DNA of 64,000 bases from Phoebastria nigripes. Taxonomy: Eukaryota > Chordata > Aves > Procellariiformes > Diomedeidae. The translations under genes and the position numbers were made by a program. Under the pieces are notes generated by a model that was given only the letters and a program-made list of their open reading frames with translations, was not told where the DNA came from and searched no databases. Positions 47,371-59,265 of this stretch are shown in pieces. The stretch lies in NCBI GenBank assembly GCA_035582835.1, contig JAYKAV010003424.1, forward strand, positions 9,274 to 73,273, written 5' to 3'. The first letter of the stretch is position 1; every line of letters starts with the position of its first letter.

Positions 47371-50300
47371 AAGTTTCATGCCAAAATACTGATCATATTG
47401 AATAATCCTTTTGTTATTGATGACATATTCCATTTTGATGTACTCAGTTCCATCTTATGGAATTGTGTCTGAGCTCCAGAATAAGAAAAAAACATTTATA
47501 ATATGCAATAGTTTGCAGTAGTTTGCAATAATTATTGGATTATATAGTTGTGAAACTGTGAATTTACCTTTTTAAAAGGCTTTGCTGCAACAAAGTTGCT
47601 ACTATCCCTCTGAAGTTCCAGGCACTATGTACACAGACTTAATTGGGAATTATTTCAGCTGGATATTTCTATCCTACTACATCAGGATAGTGCTATCTTA
47701 CACTACACTTACATTACTGTTTTAAAGATGTTGAACCAGTCATAAAAAGACACATTAGTGACTAAAGTACAACCTACATTATATTTTAATAGTCTGAGCC
47801 TAATAATACTATTTAAACATTTACATACACACTTTCTCCTTCTTCCCTTTCACTTGCCTGCTTATTGATCTGAGAGGACACAGATACCTAAAATACTGTC
47901 TATAGGGTTGTCTTGACACCTAAGTTTGTTCAATTATGGATATCCAGAATTGCTGAGAGTTTAACTGATGCCTAGGACAACTTAACGTTGTTCACTGTCC
48001 CTCACCTCCACCTCCTGGAGTATGATGCAGCTGTAATGCTTGCAAGCCAGCCTAGCTGCACTGTTCTGAGCAGAAAGCAGAACAATCACATTTGTCATTG
48101 AAAATCATCCAACACAATCATACCTACCTTTGATCTACTAACCCAGTGGTTACAACACAGCACAGGGACTAGACTATCTGCTTTCTAGGTCCTCTCCATC
48201 CCCAACTTTATGCATTTTATCCAGTCCCCCCTTTAATGCAAAATGTATAAGAAATCCATGAAGTAGAGACCAGAACCAAAGACTCTTTCCTCCCACAGGA
48301 TTGGTCCACAGTTCAACCATGTCAACTGCTTTCTTGTTTTTTCTCTGGTTCTGTTTCTTTAATATAACAAACTGAGCCAGCTGGTAGGTGTGCTATTACA
48401 GTCTGCTGAGTACACACAGTCAGGTGTTTTAAAGTTGAGAATCCCCATTAACATGTTTCAAGGCTGTAGATATGTACCTTGTCTGTGAAAGCAATAAAAT
48501 TTTGCTTAGCCTTCTTTGCTGCACATCTTATGCNGGAAGAGAGGGCATCTCTCTCAGTGTACTGGATTTTATGGATCCCCTTCTGAGGCACAGAGTTCCT
48601 CATTCTCTGTGTATTATACATAGCCCTTAACTCAGCATTTCGAATTCTATTTAAAAAAAAAAAAAAAAGGTATTTTAAAAAGGGGGTTCGTGTTTTTTTT
48701 TTTGTGGCGCTGAGCTTCAGTGATCTGAAGAGGTCAGAGGGTTGTCTTTGAGAAACTCCCGAGTCATAGCAAGGACAATCAGAGACCTACATGTAACTGG
48801 GTGCTGTAGCACAAAGAATCAATTCAGCCTGAAGAAGGTTTTTCAAATTATAATGAAAGGCACAAGGTAAGAAATTTCTGTGTTGAAAGCAGTATCTTTT
48901 CTGGGAGGCAGAGCAGAATAGAAGATAATGCATTAGACAGCAGTGCCCATAGGCTGTCAAGCTTTAAGTATTGTATATTTGGAATACACCTGGAGTGCAA
49001 CGTTATACAGACAAAATACATATAATTACTCCCATATCCATAAAGCAAGATGGGAGGATTGTACAGTCATTTACACTAGATGCTGCAGGAAGATTCAGCT
49101 TTATGAATCTGAGAAAAAAAGTTCAGACTAAAAGCTGCTGTTGGTTTTCCACGTGCAGACAGTGTTTGTCAAGGTTAATATTTAATACCACCTGCTCATG
49201 CTGCTCTATTAAAGACTTTGCAGAAACCTTAGAAATAAGGCATTATGGTGAGTAAATAATGCACGCTACCTAGCCATATCAGCTCTGCCTTTTTGAATTA
49301 TTATTCAAACTACAAGATGTTTATTGCCAATATAATGAAGATGTTTGTTTGTTTGTTTGCATCTGGGCAGCTGTCCAAAGAAGATCCGAGATGTGTAAGA
49401 GAGAGAAAATTACATAAAGATTATAATTTGGCCAGATACCTTTTCATCCCTAAATCTTTCTAAGGAAAATAAAAAAATCTCTAAAATCCACTTTAAGGAG
49501 AGATACGTAACAGCTGGGTTTTGGTACAATAGTGACATGTTCTAGGAGCTAAGCAGACAGTAGTCTACAGAATAAAGCATAGAGGAAGATGATAGTTACT
49601 TTCAAAACAGTAATATCCTATGGAAATGTGGTTATTTGCCTGTTACTGAGTGTTTCGTAACAGTAAAGTCAGTACAAGGAGAATAACTTGAAAAGATTCT
49701 ACACTAATTTTTGAAAGGAAATTTATTGTAAACACATCTTTCTCACTATGTTATCTGACTGATGAACATGGTAGGTACACTAAATATATAGTTTATTAGT
49801 AACAAAAAATAAATATACCAGAAGAAAAATAAATAATAAAAAACCCCTTAGTAGTGTGTGATGGACAAGCTTAGAAGCAGGAAGGGTCAATTTGATATTG
49901 ATAAATATATAACCATTCTCAGCTTATCTAACTGTCCAGACCTCTGAGATCTTAACAAATATTTATAATTCATGATGTTTCATAGGAAACACGATCTAAC
50001 AGGTCAAGAGGGCAGGCACAGCACTTTTTAACCACCTAAGCATACAGTTCAGTCTCCCATCAACTCAAATGTCATGAATTATACTGGTACAGGGTACGAT
50101 CAAGGGGCACTAACAAACAAAACCCAAAGCATGCAGGTTCTCCTGGTTACTATTGACACATACATGGTCCAAAGTCCAAATGAAATCCTCTTGAATATTC
50201 TTCATTAAGCAGTCCAGAATGAAGGCATATCTGCACACACATACAGTTAGACATGCTACTCACCTTCTTATATCCAAGAATAATTTCTGCTTGTAGCTAC

Positions 50301-50700
50301 CAAAAACGCAGTCCTAGGAATGTGAGGCCAATGCAATGTACCAGCTGAAACTAGCCTGGTAGATGAGATTCCAGCAATGAAATGTGACATATATATCACC
50401 AGGGCAATTTCAAAGTGTGTATTTTTTCTGATGGTGAAGAAAAGCAAAATAAAACAGTATATAGCCCATCTTCACATGATTGTTGCCATACAGAGCTAAA
50501 AGTGTACACTGTGGCATAAGAGGTTTTCCTTATGTATTCCTAACAGTCTCATTGATGGAAAGACATCTGAAAACCTGTATTGCTAACATATTACCCAAAC
50601 TTCTCTTTTCTGACAAATAGAGCTGGGTTGGTACATTACTTGTAAATGACAGACGCTAATAATAACGAGCAGTGAAATGTTAATTCAGTTGTAGCTCATG
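47371..50700. other. 3.3 kb of unique DNA
   Basis: No gene. Poly(A) near 48652-48668 and a (GTTT)4 run at 49343. The part 47860-48240 has weak likeness to old repeats but no clear family. Confidence 0.45.
49343..49359. repeat. (GTTT)n microsatellite
   Basis: Four GTTT units. Confidence 0.8.
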
Positions 50701-51180
50701 GTGTCAGGCATCCAACAACAGCAAGACTGCACTGATACTCAAGGGAAGGTGAGCAAAGAGGAGAAAGTGGCAGCAAGGCTGGCAGGGCCCGTGACCTTGT
50801 TGATTCAGCCAGACCCCTGGCTCTGGAGCAAGGAGAACAGAGCAGTGATGGTATCATGGGTCAGCCACAGTCCAGTGATTGCCAGGCAAGCCCACAGAGA
50901 TGAGAAAGGTCCAAGATCGAGCCGGGAAGTCAAGTCAATGGGTCAGGATGAGGACCAGTGAGGTATATGGCCAAGCACAGGTATGACTCCAACATAGCAC
51001 AGGCAGGCGCCAAGGGTGAGGGCCTGAGCTTAAGTGCAGCTCTTGGGTGAAGGTGGGGCTGACAAGGCTTCTCACAGCTCTGTTCACAGCAGCTTGATTA
51101 CACGTTGCACGGCTGCACTGTATCAGAGCTGGCCTTGAGCACAGGCAGCCCAGCCCCTCGGAGGGTTTTGAAACCCTGGA
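50701..51180 (+). repeat. Unclassified interspersed repeat, copy 2
   Basis: Partner of 32679-33160, same orientation. It is GC-richer than the flanks and keeps CpG sites better, so it may be younger or closer to the source. It starts GTGTCAGG at 50701; GCCAGGCAAGCCCA near 50881 and GGCCTTGAGCACAG near 51131 correspond to copy 1. An open stretch 50698-50961 is not shared as a frame with copy 1. Confidence 0.7.
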
Positions 51181-54100
51181 CTCTCACAGCAGTGCAAAAG
51201 GTGTTAATCTAAGAGTTCCATGGGATTATAAAGTGTGACTGCGTCTCGCAGTAGCAGGTAGGTTTGTGCAAGGTCTCTCGGGTCTTACCTGATTTAGCAT
51301 GTTTTAGATCCAGACTCCATAATCTTTGTTTTAATCCTTTTCACACCGTTTTGTTTGGAGCAGCCCGTATGGTTTCATTCTCCTAAGCATATCTTGAATG
51401 GCTTAGAAATGAGTGTTTATGGGACTGCTACAATACTCACTAAAAAACCAATGTATATTCATTACACTTTGCTTACATAATAAGAATTAGGCAAAATAAA
51501 GAGTCTACAAGTGGAAAGGCAGCTTTCGGGCTTAAAATACCAGGAAGAGTGAAAGCCACTCTTTTCTTCATTTTGATTGGTACACATACATGAGAAAAAA
51601 TATCAGCCATTAACTACATTATTTTAAAGTAATTTGAAATATGCAACAATATCTATATAAAGCTGCGTTTATTAATTAGATGAAGAAAAGAAATAAAACT
51701 ATACATATTTTCAGTTTTCCAGGGAAGACTTTATGTGTAGCTCCATATAGACACAACAGCAGTCAGAAGTAGTGAAACTTTAAAGAAGGTGATGCCAATG
51801 AAGATTACATTCTGCCATCACATTGTTTCAAGAAGTGATAGCATTTGTCATTATTCAGACCTGGAACTTCTTTCTTTGTTTCTTTTTATAGACTTCATTC
51901 AAGCTAGTGTGGAATTTTGTTTTTAGTTTTTGTCCTGAATCATGACCTTTCACACACTACCACAGCTGCAAATTATTTCCTTGGATATATCCATTATAGA
52001 CAATATCCTGAATCTCCATAAACTCTATCAAACTAAAATGAAAGTAATGGATTCATACTTCATGCAGGATTCACTCCGTCTTCCGCTGAAAAGATAATGT
52101 CTCTCTGTGCACATAATACCTAAAGTAATGAACAGAAATGCAGTGAAATACAAATTCTGGAAAAAGACACCAGGGTATGTACATCTAATGCCTTTACAAA
52201 GTGAAGGGCAATATTTTAGCTTGGGGACCTTTATAGAGTAATTTTCATTGAATTTTAGCTTATATACTTCATTATATTCATAGGTTGTTTAAGCTGTAGG
52301 GAAACTATACATGTCAAACTGGAAATCTGAAAGCCACAATTTCACACTTAAAGGTATCTATAATAATTGTAGATTGCTGAAAAAGTATTACTGGAACTGC
52401 GTGAACAGAGGGTCCCTATCATGTTAGTGAAGGAAGCAGTTCTCAGAGAAAGTTTCTGAGAGTGCTTTCTAGATCTTCTTAGTAGAGTTTGTCTCTCTAG
52501 GTTTGCTTATTAGTGTTTGAATTTATCAACCACCAGCTTCTTTATTCACAAAGTATCCAGGAGAAGCCAAGACAGATTGAAGGAGACTATTTCTAGAGAG
52601 TTGCACTGATTGCTATTACATAGCTCTTTCTTCTAAGAGAGAGAGAAAAAAATATATCAGCAAAACAACTGTGCATATGGGCTGCATGACTCTGAGAAGG
52701 ATCTATAAGACTAGAGTAAGGATGAGGATGGTTATGTTCCCTACGTCCTTCAGATTGCAGCCTATCTTCTGTGTGGGTCCTACATCATGTGGAGTTAAGT
52801 GAAGAGGAGATAACAGGCACTACGGAGGTGGTGAAGTCATCATTTAATATTTAGATGAAAGAGAACTTGACATAGTGATCCTGAAGAAAATGGAGCCCGC
52901 ATTTACTGTTTTCATAGGCTTTGACAGATCTGCTCCAATAGCATTTTTGTTGTCTCTAACCCCTCTCCTTCAAAATATGCTATGAAGAACTCTACAAAAC
53001 TGATTGAACAGATCTCTTTCTTTGATGATACGAGTTACCTAAGTAACTCATAGCTATCTCCAGTGTTAACTGCTTTAACATATGTAAGGAAGGGAGGAAC
53101 AAATTCCATCTTACTTAAGACAAGGGCCATAAATTATAAAACAATTTGAGTATGTGTTTCTGTTGTGATGATACTCATTTGTCGCATGATATATTAGACC
53201 TTTTCTCCTTTTCAGTTATGTTAAATAGTTTCTCACTGTTATGAGCCTGTCTTTAACTATCGATCCTATCAACAGCTAACCTTTGTTGAAAAGCCACAGT
53301 AAAAATATTTTCTCCTTTGCATCTGCATCTTAATTTCTCCCTCCCTCTCGCATTCTTAATGTAATGCCTGTCTGAAGTGATTTTGGCTCCTTGTTTAGAA
53401 TGTAGGCTTTACTAAAGATATTGAACAAAATATTGTATTTCACCAATCAAACATTCCATGAAGAACACTTCTTTCCCCCATCCTTTTTGTAAAAGGACTC
53501 TAACTTTTAAGTTAAACACTTGATCACTACTCATAACATTTGAGAGTCATTTGGTCTAGTGACTTTCTCTACAATCATCCTTTAATCTATTATTGCCAGC
53601 TAAGTGGTGTAAAATGAAAGGGTAACAAGAAAATGTATTATTATGTTAGCTGAACCATGTATATTTAAATGGATGTGTATAGCACAATCATTCCGGTTTT
53701 TAGATTTAATAAGTTATAGACTTAGTGGTGTAAGTAAGTTAGCTGGTATAAGTAATGGTTGGCAAAAGTCATTAGAGCTCCATCGTTGCTTCACTGATTT
53801 ATACATCCTAGGATCTGACCTAGTATGTGCAAACTTTGAATAACATTTCTTCGTGTGGTAAATTTATTTTTTAAAATATGACATGTAGAGTAGTGCTACT
53901 TTGCAGTTCAAATGTAACATGATACATATCCAGGACTATACCTTTATTTACTTGCTTGCTCTGCTTTATCCTGGAAATGAATAAATTCACAAATAAAGCA
54001 TCCTATACAAGACCACATAAACCACAATGAAAATGTGATGGCTGCTGTGTGTATTATACTGTTTATGCTCAGTTTTGCACAAGGAATTTTCTATACAAAC

Positions 54101-55734
54101 AAACAGCATTTATTTTTGTTAACACTACTTGGCTGTGTATTTTAGATGTATGCATACATAAATATATATATTACATAATATGTATGTGTATATGCGTTAT
54201 GTATGTATGTAATTATGTATATGTATTTATATACAAAATACAATGCAAAGTTTAATAAAGGTACTGTAACTATTTCATTATAGACATATGAAGCATAACT
54301 TGGAATATAGGTGTTGCAGATCAGACAAACGATACTTGGAAATTAACATGCTAAATGAATCAGTCATGCCTTGTTCGATGGAGAGGTGTCAACATTACAG
54401 AGGGAGCCAACAGAACTAACAACCTAGTTGGCAGTTCCCACAAAAAGACCTAAAGATTAAATGAGTCGGAGGACAAACACACTTGCAGATGCAGAGCTGG
54501 CCCCTTGGAGAGAAAGTTAAGACAGTGCCTGGCTTGTGTGCAGAGACTTTGACTGTCACTGCCCAACTTGTATTTTCTATGTCCAGAAAATAAAGAGCAG
54601 ATTTGATTTCACAGTTGTGTCAATCCTGTATCTTTCATAAACACAGAGGGTACTTGAAAAAGAACGCTGTAGGGAAAACCTAGAACAATTCACTCCAGGC
54701 TATTCTGTTACTGATTTAGGCAAAGAAATTCACAGTACTATGTAAAATAAAATCAATCTATTCTAAGAGCATATATCTACCCATAAAAATGTTACTGGTT
54801 GGATTAACCATTCCTGATATTAATTTAACCTGAAATGGCACTAGAGAAGGAAATTAGTAAGTAGACAGTCTGACAAATCTTTAATCAAGGTCACTGCTTG
54901 CAAATTATACCGGCCATATCTCAATGCTGTCTGCATTTGTCACTAGATACTATGACACACTTGAATATAAACTGATCTTGACAGCAGAAGAGAGTTCTAG
55001 CTAAAATCAACAAGGACAATGGTGACTGGAATAACAATCAGCTTCACACTATCAATCTTTGATTTGTTAAAGCTGAAAATGTGCATCAAAACTTGGCATT
55101 CTCAGCTATGGGCAGAAGACTGTAAACGTTCTCTGAACTTTTACTTTGCAATCCTTTCACATTTTTTTATTACTTGGGCTATTACATTTATTTTATTCAG
55201 TTCCTTTCATACTAATATTTATNCTTTATACTTGTGTACACACTCAAGGTTTATCGTGCAAAAGTAGCAATACCTCCTTGTTCTAGTCAAGTGCAACTAC
55301 AATTTAATTCAATAGGAACAGCATACACTTATTTCACGTGGATAATTTGAATATGTCTTGTAGCTACGTGTTTTCTATGTGTCTTTCAGAAAAGGCTTGA
55401 GTGCATATTTGGTAGTCCTGCCATTAATTACACTAGAGTGAAACTCATGAGTTCTGGTTCTGTTTCTCTATGACTTTAGGTAGCCATAATTTAGGCTTTG
55501 GTTTTAGTTGCCTTGTTAAATTTTTTCCTCAGTTTTATCACCTGAACCTCATTAGCCTTGAGAATGTGACCCGTATATGTGATCTGATTATATAAGGGGC
55601 TCATGACACAGAAATTCTTCATAGAGATAGAATCTGCTCAGCATCTAGTTCTCTGAGATATTGTCAAGGGCTGAGCCTGGTGAGCTGTAGTTTTAAGACA
55701 GAGAGTTTTAAGAAAACCCAAATGTTTTCTCAGG
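51181..55734. other. 4.6 kb of AT-rich unique DNA
   Basis: No gene. It contains a TATG-rich low-complexity stretch (54148-54233) and a stretch at 54340-54660 that may hold an old LTR end (AATAAA near 54589 followed by GTTGTGTCAATCCTG). AG-rich run near 52637. Confidence 0.45.
54148..54233. repeat. TATG/TA-rich low-complexity DNA
   Basis: Interrupted TATG and TA units. Confidence 0.8.
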
Positions 55735-55845
55735 CAGGGATTTTCAAAATTCTTGATGATTTTAGGCACACATATCTCATTAAATTGAATAGGATTTAGG
55801 AGTCTAATGCCTTTGGGCTACTCTGAAATTTCAAGAATTATTTAT
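55735..55845. repeat. Possible ancient palindromic amniote repeat
   Basis: GGATTTTCAAAATTCTTGAT, later TTTAGGCACAC and GATTTAGGAGTCTAATGCCT, follow the order of a palindromic repeat common in reptiles (GGATTTTCAAAGG...TAGGCACCTAA type). Confidence 0.42.
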
Positions 55846-55992
55846 TGGTGAATTTAGATGGATTGCATTGCTGTGGTTATAACAAGATGGCTGTGAGGAT
55901 GGAGATCCTTTAATAGAGGACTATAGCACATGAAGATTGAGAGACAGATTTTGTATTACTGTAAATAAAATACAAAGAGTGTATAACAATTT

Positions 55993-57215
55993 CATAGAAT
56001 CAAAGAATCATAGAACAGTTTGGGTTGGAAGGGACCTTCAAAAATAATCTAGTCCAACCCTTCTGCCATGGGCAGGGACATCTTATACTAGAACAGGTTG
56101 CTCAAAGCCCCATCCAGCCTGACTTTGAACACTGCCAATGATGGGGCATCCACAACTTCGCTGGGCAACCTGCTGCAGTGTATCACCACCCTCATCATAA
56201 AATATTTCTTCCTTAAGTCCAATCTAAATCTACCCTCTTTTAGTTTAAAACCATTGTCCCTTGTCCTGTCGCTACAGGCCTTGGTAAAAAGTCTTTCTCT
56301 GTCTTTCTTATAAGCCCCCTTTATATATTGAAAGGCCACAATAAGGTCTCCCTGAAGCCTTCTCTTCCCCAGGCTGAACAACCCCAACTCTCTCAGCCTT
56401 TCTTCAGAGGAGCGGTGTTCCAGCCCTCTGAGCAATTTTGTGGCCCTCCTCTGGACCCGCTCTAACAGGTCCATGTCTGTCTTGTGCTGGGGGCCCCAGA
56501 GCCGGATGTAGTACTCTAGGCAGGGTCTTATGAGACCCTCTGTCCACATATCTTTTTATGCAGCCCAGGATACAACTGGCTTTCGTGGGCTGCAAGTGCA
56601 CATTGCTGGCTCATATCCAGTTTTTTCCTCCACCAGTATCCCCAAGTCCTTCTCCACAGGGCTGTTCTCAAACAATTCATCCCCCAGTCTGTATTGATAT
56701 TGGGGATTGCCCCAACCCAGGTGTAGGACGTTGCACTTGGCCTTGTTGAACTTCATGAGGTTTGCAGGGGCCCACTCCTCAAGCCTGTCAAGGTCCTGCT
56801 GGATGGCATCCCTTCCCTCTAGCGTATCAACTGCACCACTCGGCTTTGTGTCCCCTGCAGCCTTGCTGAGGGTGCATTCAATCCCACTATATATGTCATT
56901 AATGAAGATATTAAATGGTATTGGTCCCAGTAGGGACCCTTGAAGGACACCACTCTTTACTGGTTTCCACTTGGACATTGAGCTGTTGACTGTAACTCTT
57001 TNGATGCTGCCATCCAGCCAATTTCTTATACATCTAACAGTTCACCTATCAAACACATATCTGTCCAATTTAGCAGCAAGGATGTTGTGGGTACCGTATC
57101 AAAGGCCTCACTGAAGTCCAGATAGATGACATCAGTTGCTCTTCCCTTATTTACAATGCAGTCACTCCATCGTAAAAGGCCACCAGATTAGTCAGGTATG
57201 ATTTGCCTTACACGT
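55993..57215 (-). mobile_element. CR1 LINE, antisense, 5'-truncated
   Basis: About 1.2 kb of CR1. The 3' tail is CATAGAATCAAAGAATCATA at 55993. It belongs with the 1-1393 and 42287 copies by its C-terminal DRTRDNGFKLKEGRFRLDLR block. The 5' end lies near 57215 in the fingers of the reverse transcriptase. Confidence 0.93.
56088..57110 (-). pseudogene. CR1 reverse transcriptase part, frameshifted
   Basis: The open stretch 56556-56978 covers SGVLQGS (GVPQGS with Pro to Leu), the palm region and the start of the thumb; in the FADD position the text reads AAGD, so the catalytic Asp pair is damaged. A frameshift near 56550 leads to the open stretch 56088-56549, which ends at the natural stop. Upstream of 56978 the frame is lost. 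Not functional. Confidence 0.85.
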
Positions 57216-59204
57216 TAGCTTAATCTGCTTTTAGGCTCATGATCCACAAAACAGAAAAAGCATAGCCACACAGGAATAGTGAGGACTCAGGAGAAATAAA
57301 TGGTAGAAGAGAGAGACAGGGAGTGAAATACACACAGTATCTGGAGGATATCTGAACATACATGAAATACTGAGTCCTCAACAGAGAATACAATATGAAA
57401 AACAATGGTAAGAACTTAACCAGGTGGAATTAGTTTCACAATAAGTAGCAACCTGCTACTGAATTGGAATGGAGGAAATACAGTGCACTGGAAAACTTGA
57501 GTATGCTATGGTACTTAACTTAAATTTGACAGTATTTACATACCTTATGGCTATACAGTTTGCTAAAGCTAAACTGTTACTTGCATAAAAATATAACCCT
57601 AAGAAACATTAGCTGCTTTGTAGATGGTCAGAGGGATACGCAAATGAAGAAATGACTAGTACCATTAATGGTCCATTACATCAGTCCTGGATAGACTTTT
57701 GCAGGGCCCTACTAGGTGTAATCCCAGACCTGTCAATATTTTGAAATTCAAAAAGCAGGCCAGATTTCTGGACATGTGGCTGACTGGTCTGTTCTAAAGG
57801 AGCACGACCCCTCCCCATATTACCATCTGGGAACTCTCAAACTTAAGGCTGCTTTTGCAGACTTTACCAAATGATTGATAAGTGTAAAGCACAGTATGTC
57901 GTAACAGTTCTGGCCACATCAGACTGATTGCAACTCCATACTTTGAGTCTGTCATGTCTGGGTATATCAGTCTTCTCTTGTGTGTGCTGCTTGGTGGATC
58001 TGAACCCAGGTAGAAACTCTGATGTCTGGATGCCTGATTTGCTGCAGGTGAGCAGATCAAGCACATAGGTGGTCATTATGTTCTGGATGCATTTGACTCA
58101 TACAGAGTAAATCTTCACAAATGGATTACTGTTGATTTATCTTGGGGCCACTCATCTTGGATTTCTGGACAATCAGTAGTGTGGTCTGAAAGACCGATAG
58201 TTTCCACCCTAACTGGACCACTAGCCATCTGGAAATCCCAGACAGATGGCCATATTCCTGGGTTTTTTGATTGCAAAATTAGTACGAAAATTGAAAAGAA
58301 AAACATAAAACGTAGAGGTCAAAGTGCGACATCAGTTAAGGTTTGAAGTTCACACATCAGCCAGTTAGTGCCTATACGTATCATCTAGGGAAGAGATTGT
58401 ATCCAGCTGTAACAGTAGTAGCCACAACACCACAGTGGGAAGCCTTATTCCTAGATGTTCCTTGAGAACTATTTTGAAGCCTTATCATCAGCCTTCATCA
58501 TCATTCCTGTCCTGTCTCAGAGAGCAGCATCTATGCCACAGCATAGATAGATACCAGTTTTATACTAATGACAAAAGCTGAGTTACTCATACTGCACTGA
58601 ATTACTTCATAATCTAGAGAAGACAGTTTTACTAACAAGCACGTCCTTGGTAAAAATATAAATTTTACTTACAATACTTGAACGAACAAGGGAGTGTGAC
58701 AAAATATATGTTCATTTAGTTAATTAATCTAGTAAACTATTTATATACAGTTTATAATCATCAGTAGTCATTACACATCCTTCTCATTATACTCTGTTTC
58801 AGGTTGGAAGACATTACTGAGACACTGGGTGACATATTTTAATAAGTGTGAGCACATAAAGCTGAATATCATTCACACCTGGAAGACCTAGCCATTCAAA
58901 AACCTTATCTTAACTCTTAATATAAACTCCTAAACAAATGTGATAAAAATCTTACTTTCCTATTTGCATTGCTCTTGAATTAGGGAATGATGTTTATGGG
59001 TATCTCCAGCTTTATTTAATCTAATCTTTCAGTGGTATGTTAAACTCCATTATAGTCTTGGCATGTTCCAATCAGAAACATGAATTTTTCAGACTTTGTA
59101 AATATATCCTACTTAAAGTGCTAGTCTCACTGCAACTTTCATTATGAGGACACTATTGCTGCCTCTGTTATACTTGTGCAAAGTAAAAATAAATATTCTA
59201 AAAA
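57216..59204. other. 2.0 kb of unique or unrecognised DNA
   Basis: No gene. The part 57690-58270 is slightly GC-richer and may be an old transposon, but I cannot classify it. Confidence 0.4.
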
Positions 59205-59265
59205 TCCGAGTCTGATCTCACTTATTCTGCTGTAAATCAGAAATAACTGCACAGGAATCAATGCA
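59205..59265. repeat. Possible ancient amniote repeat
   Basis: GTCTGATCTCACTTATTCTG then CTGTAAATCAGAAATAACTG resembles a palindromic element frequent in reptiles (TGATCTCACTTACAC...GTAAATCAGGAGTAACTC type). Confidence 0.4.
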
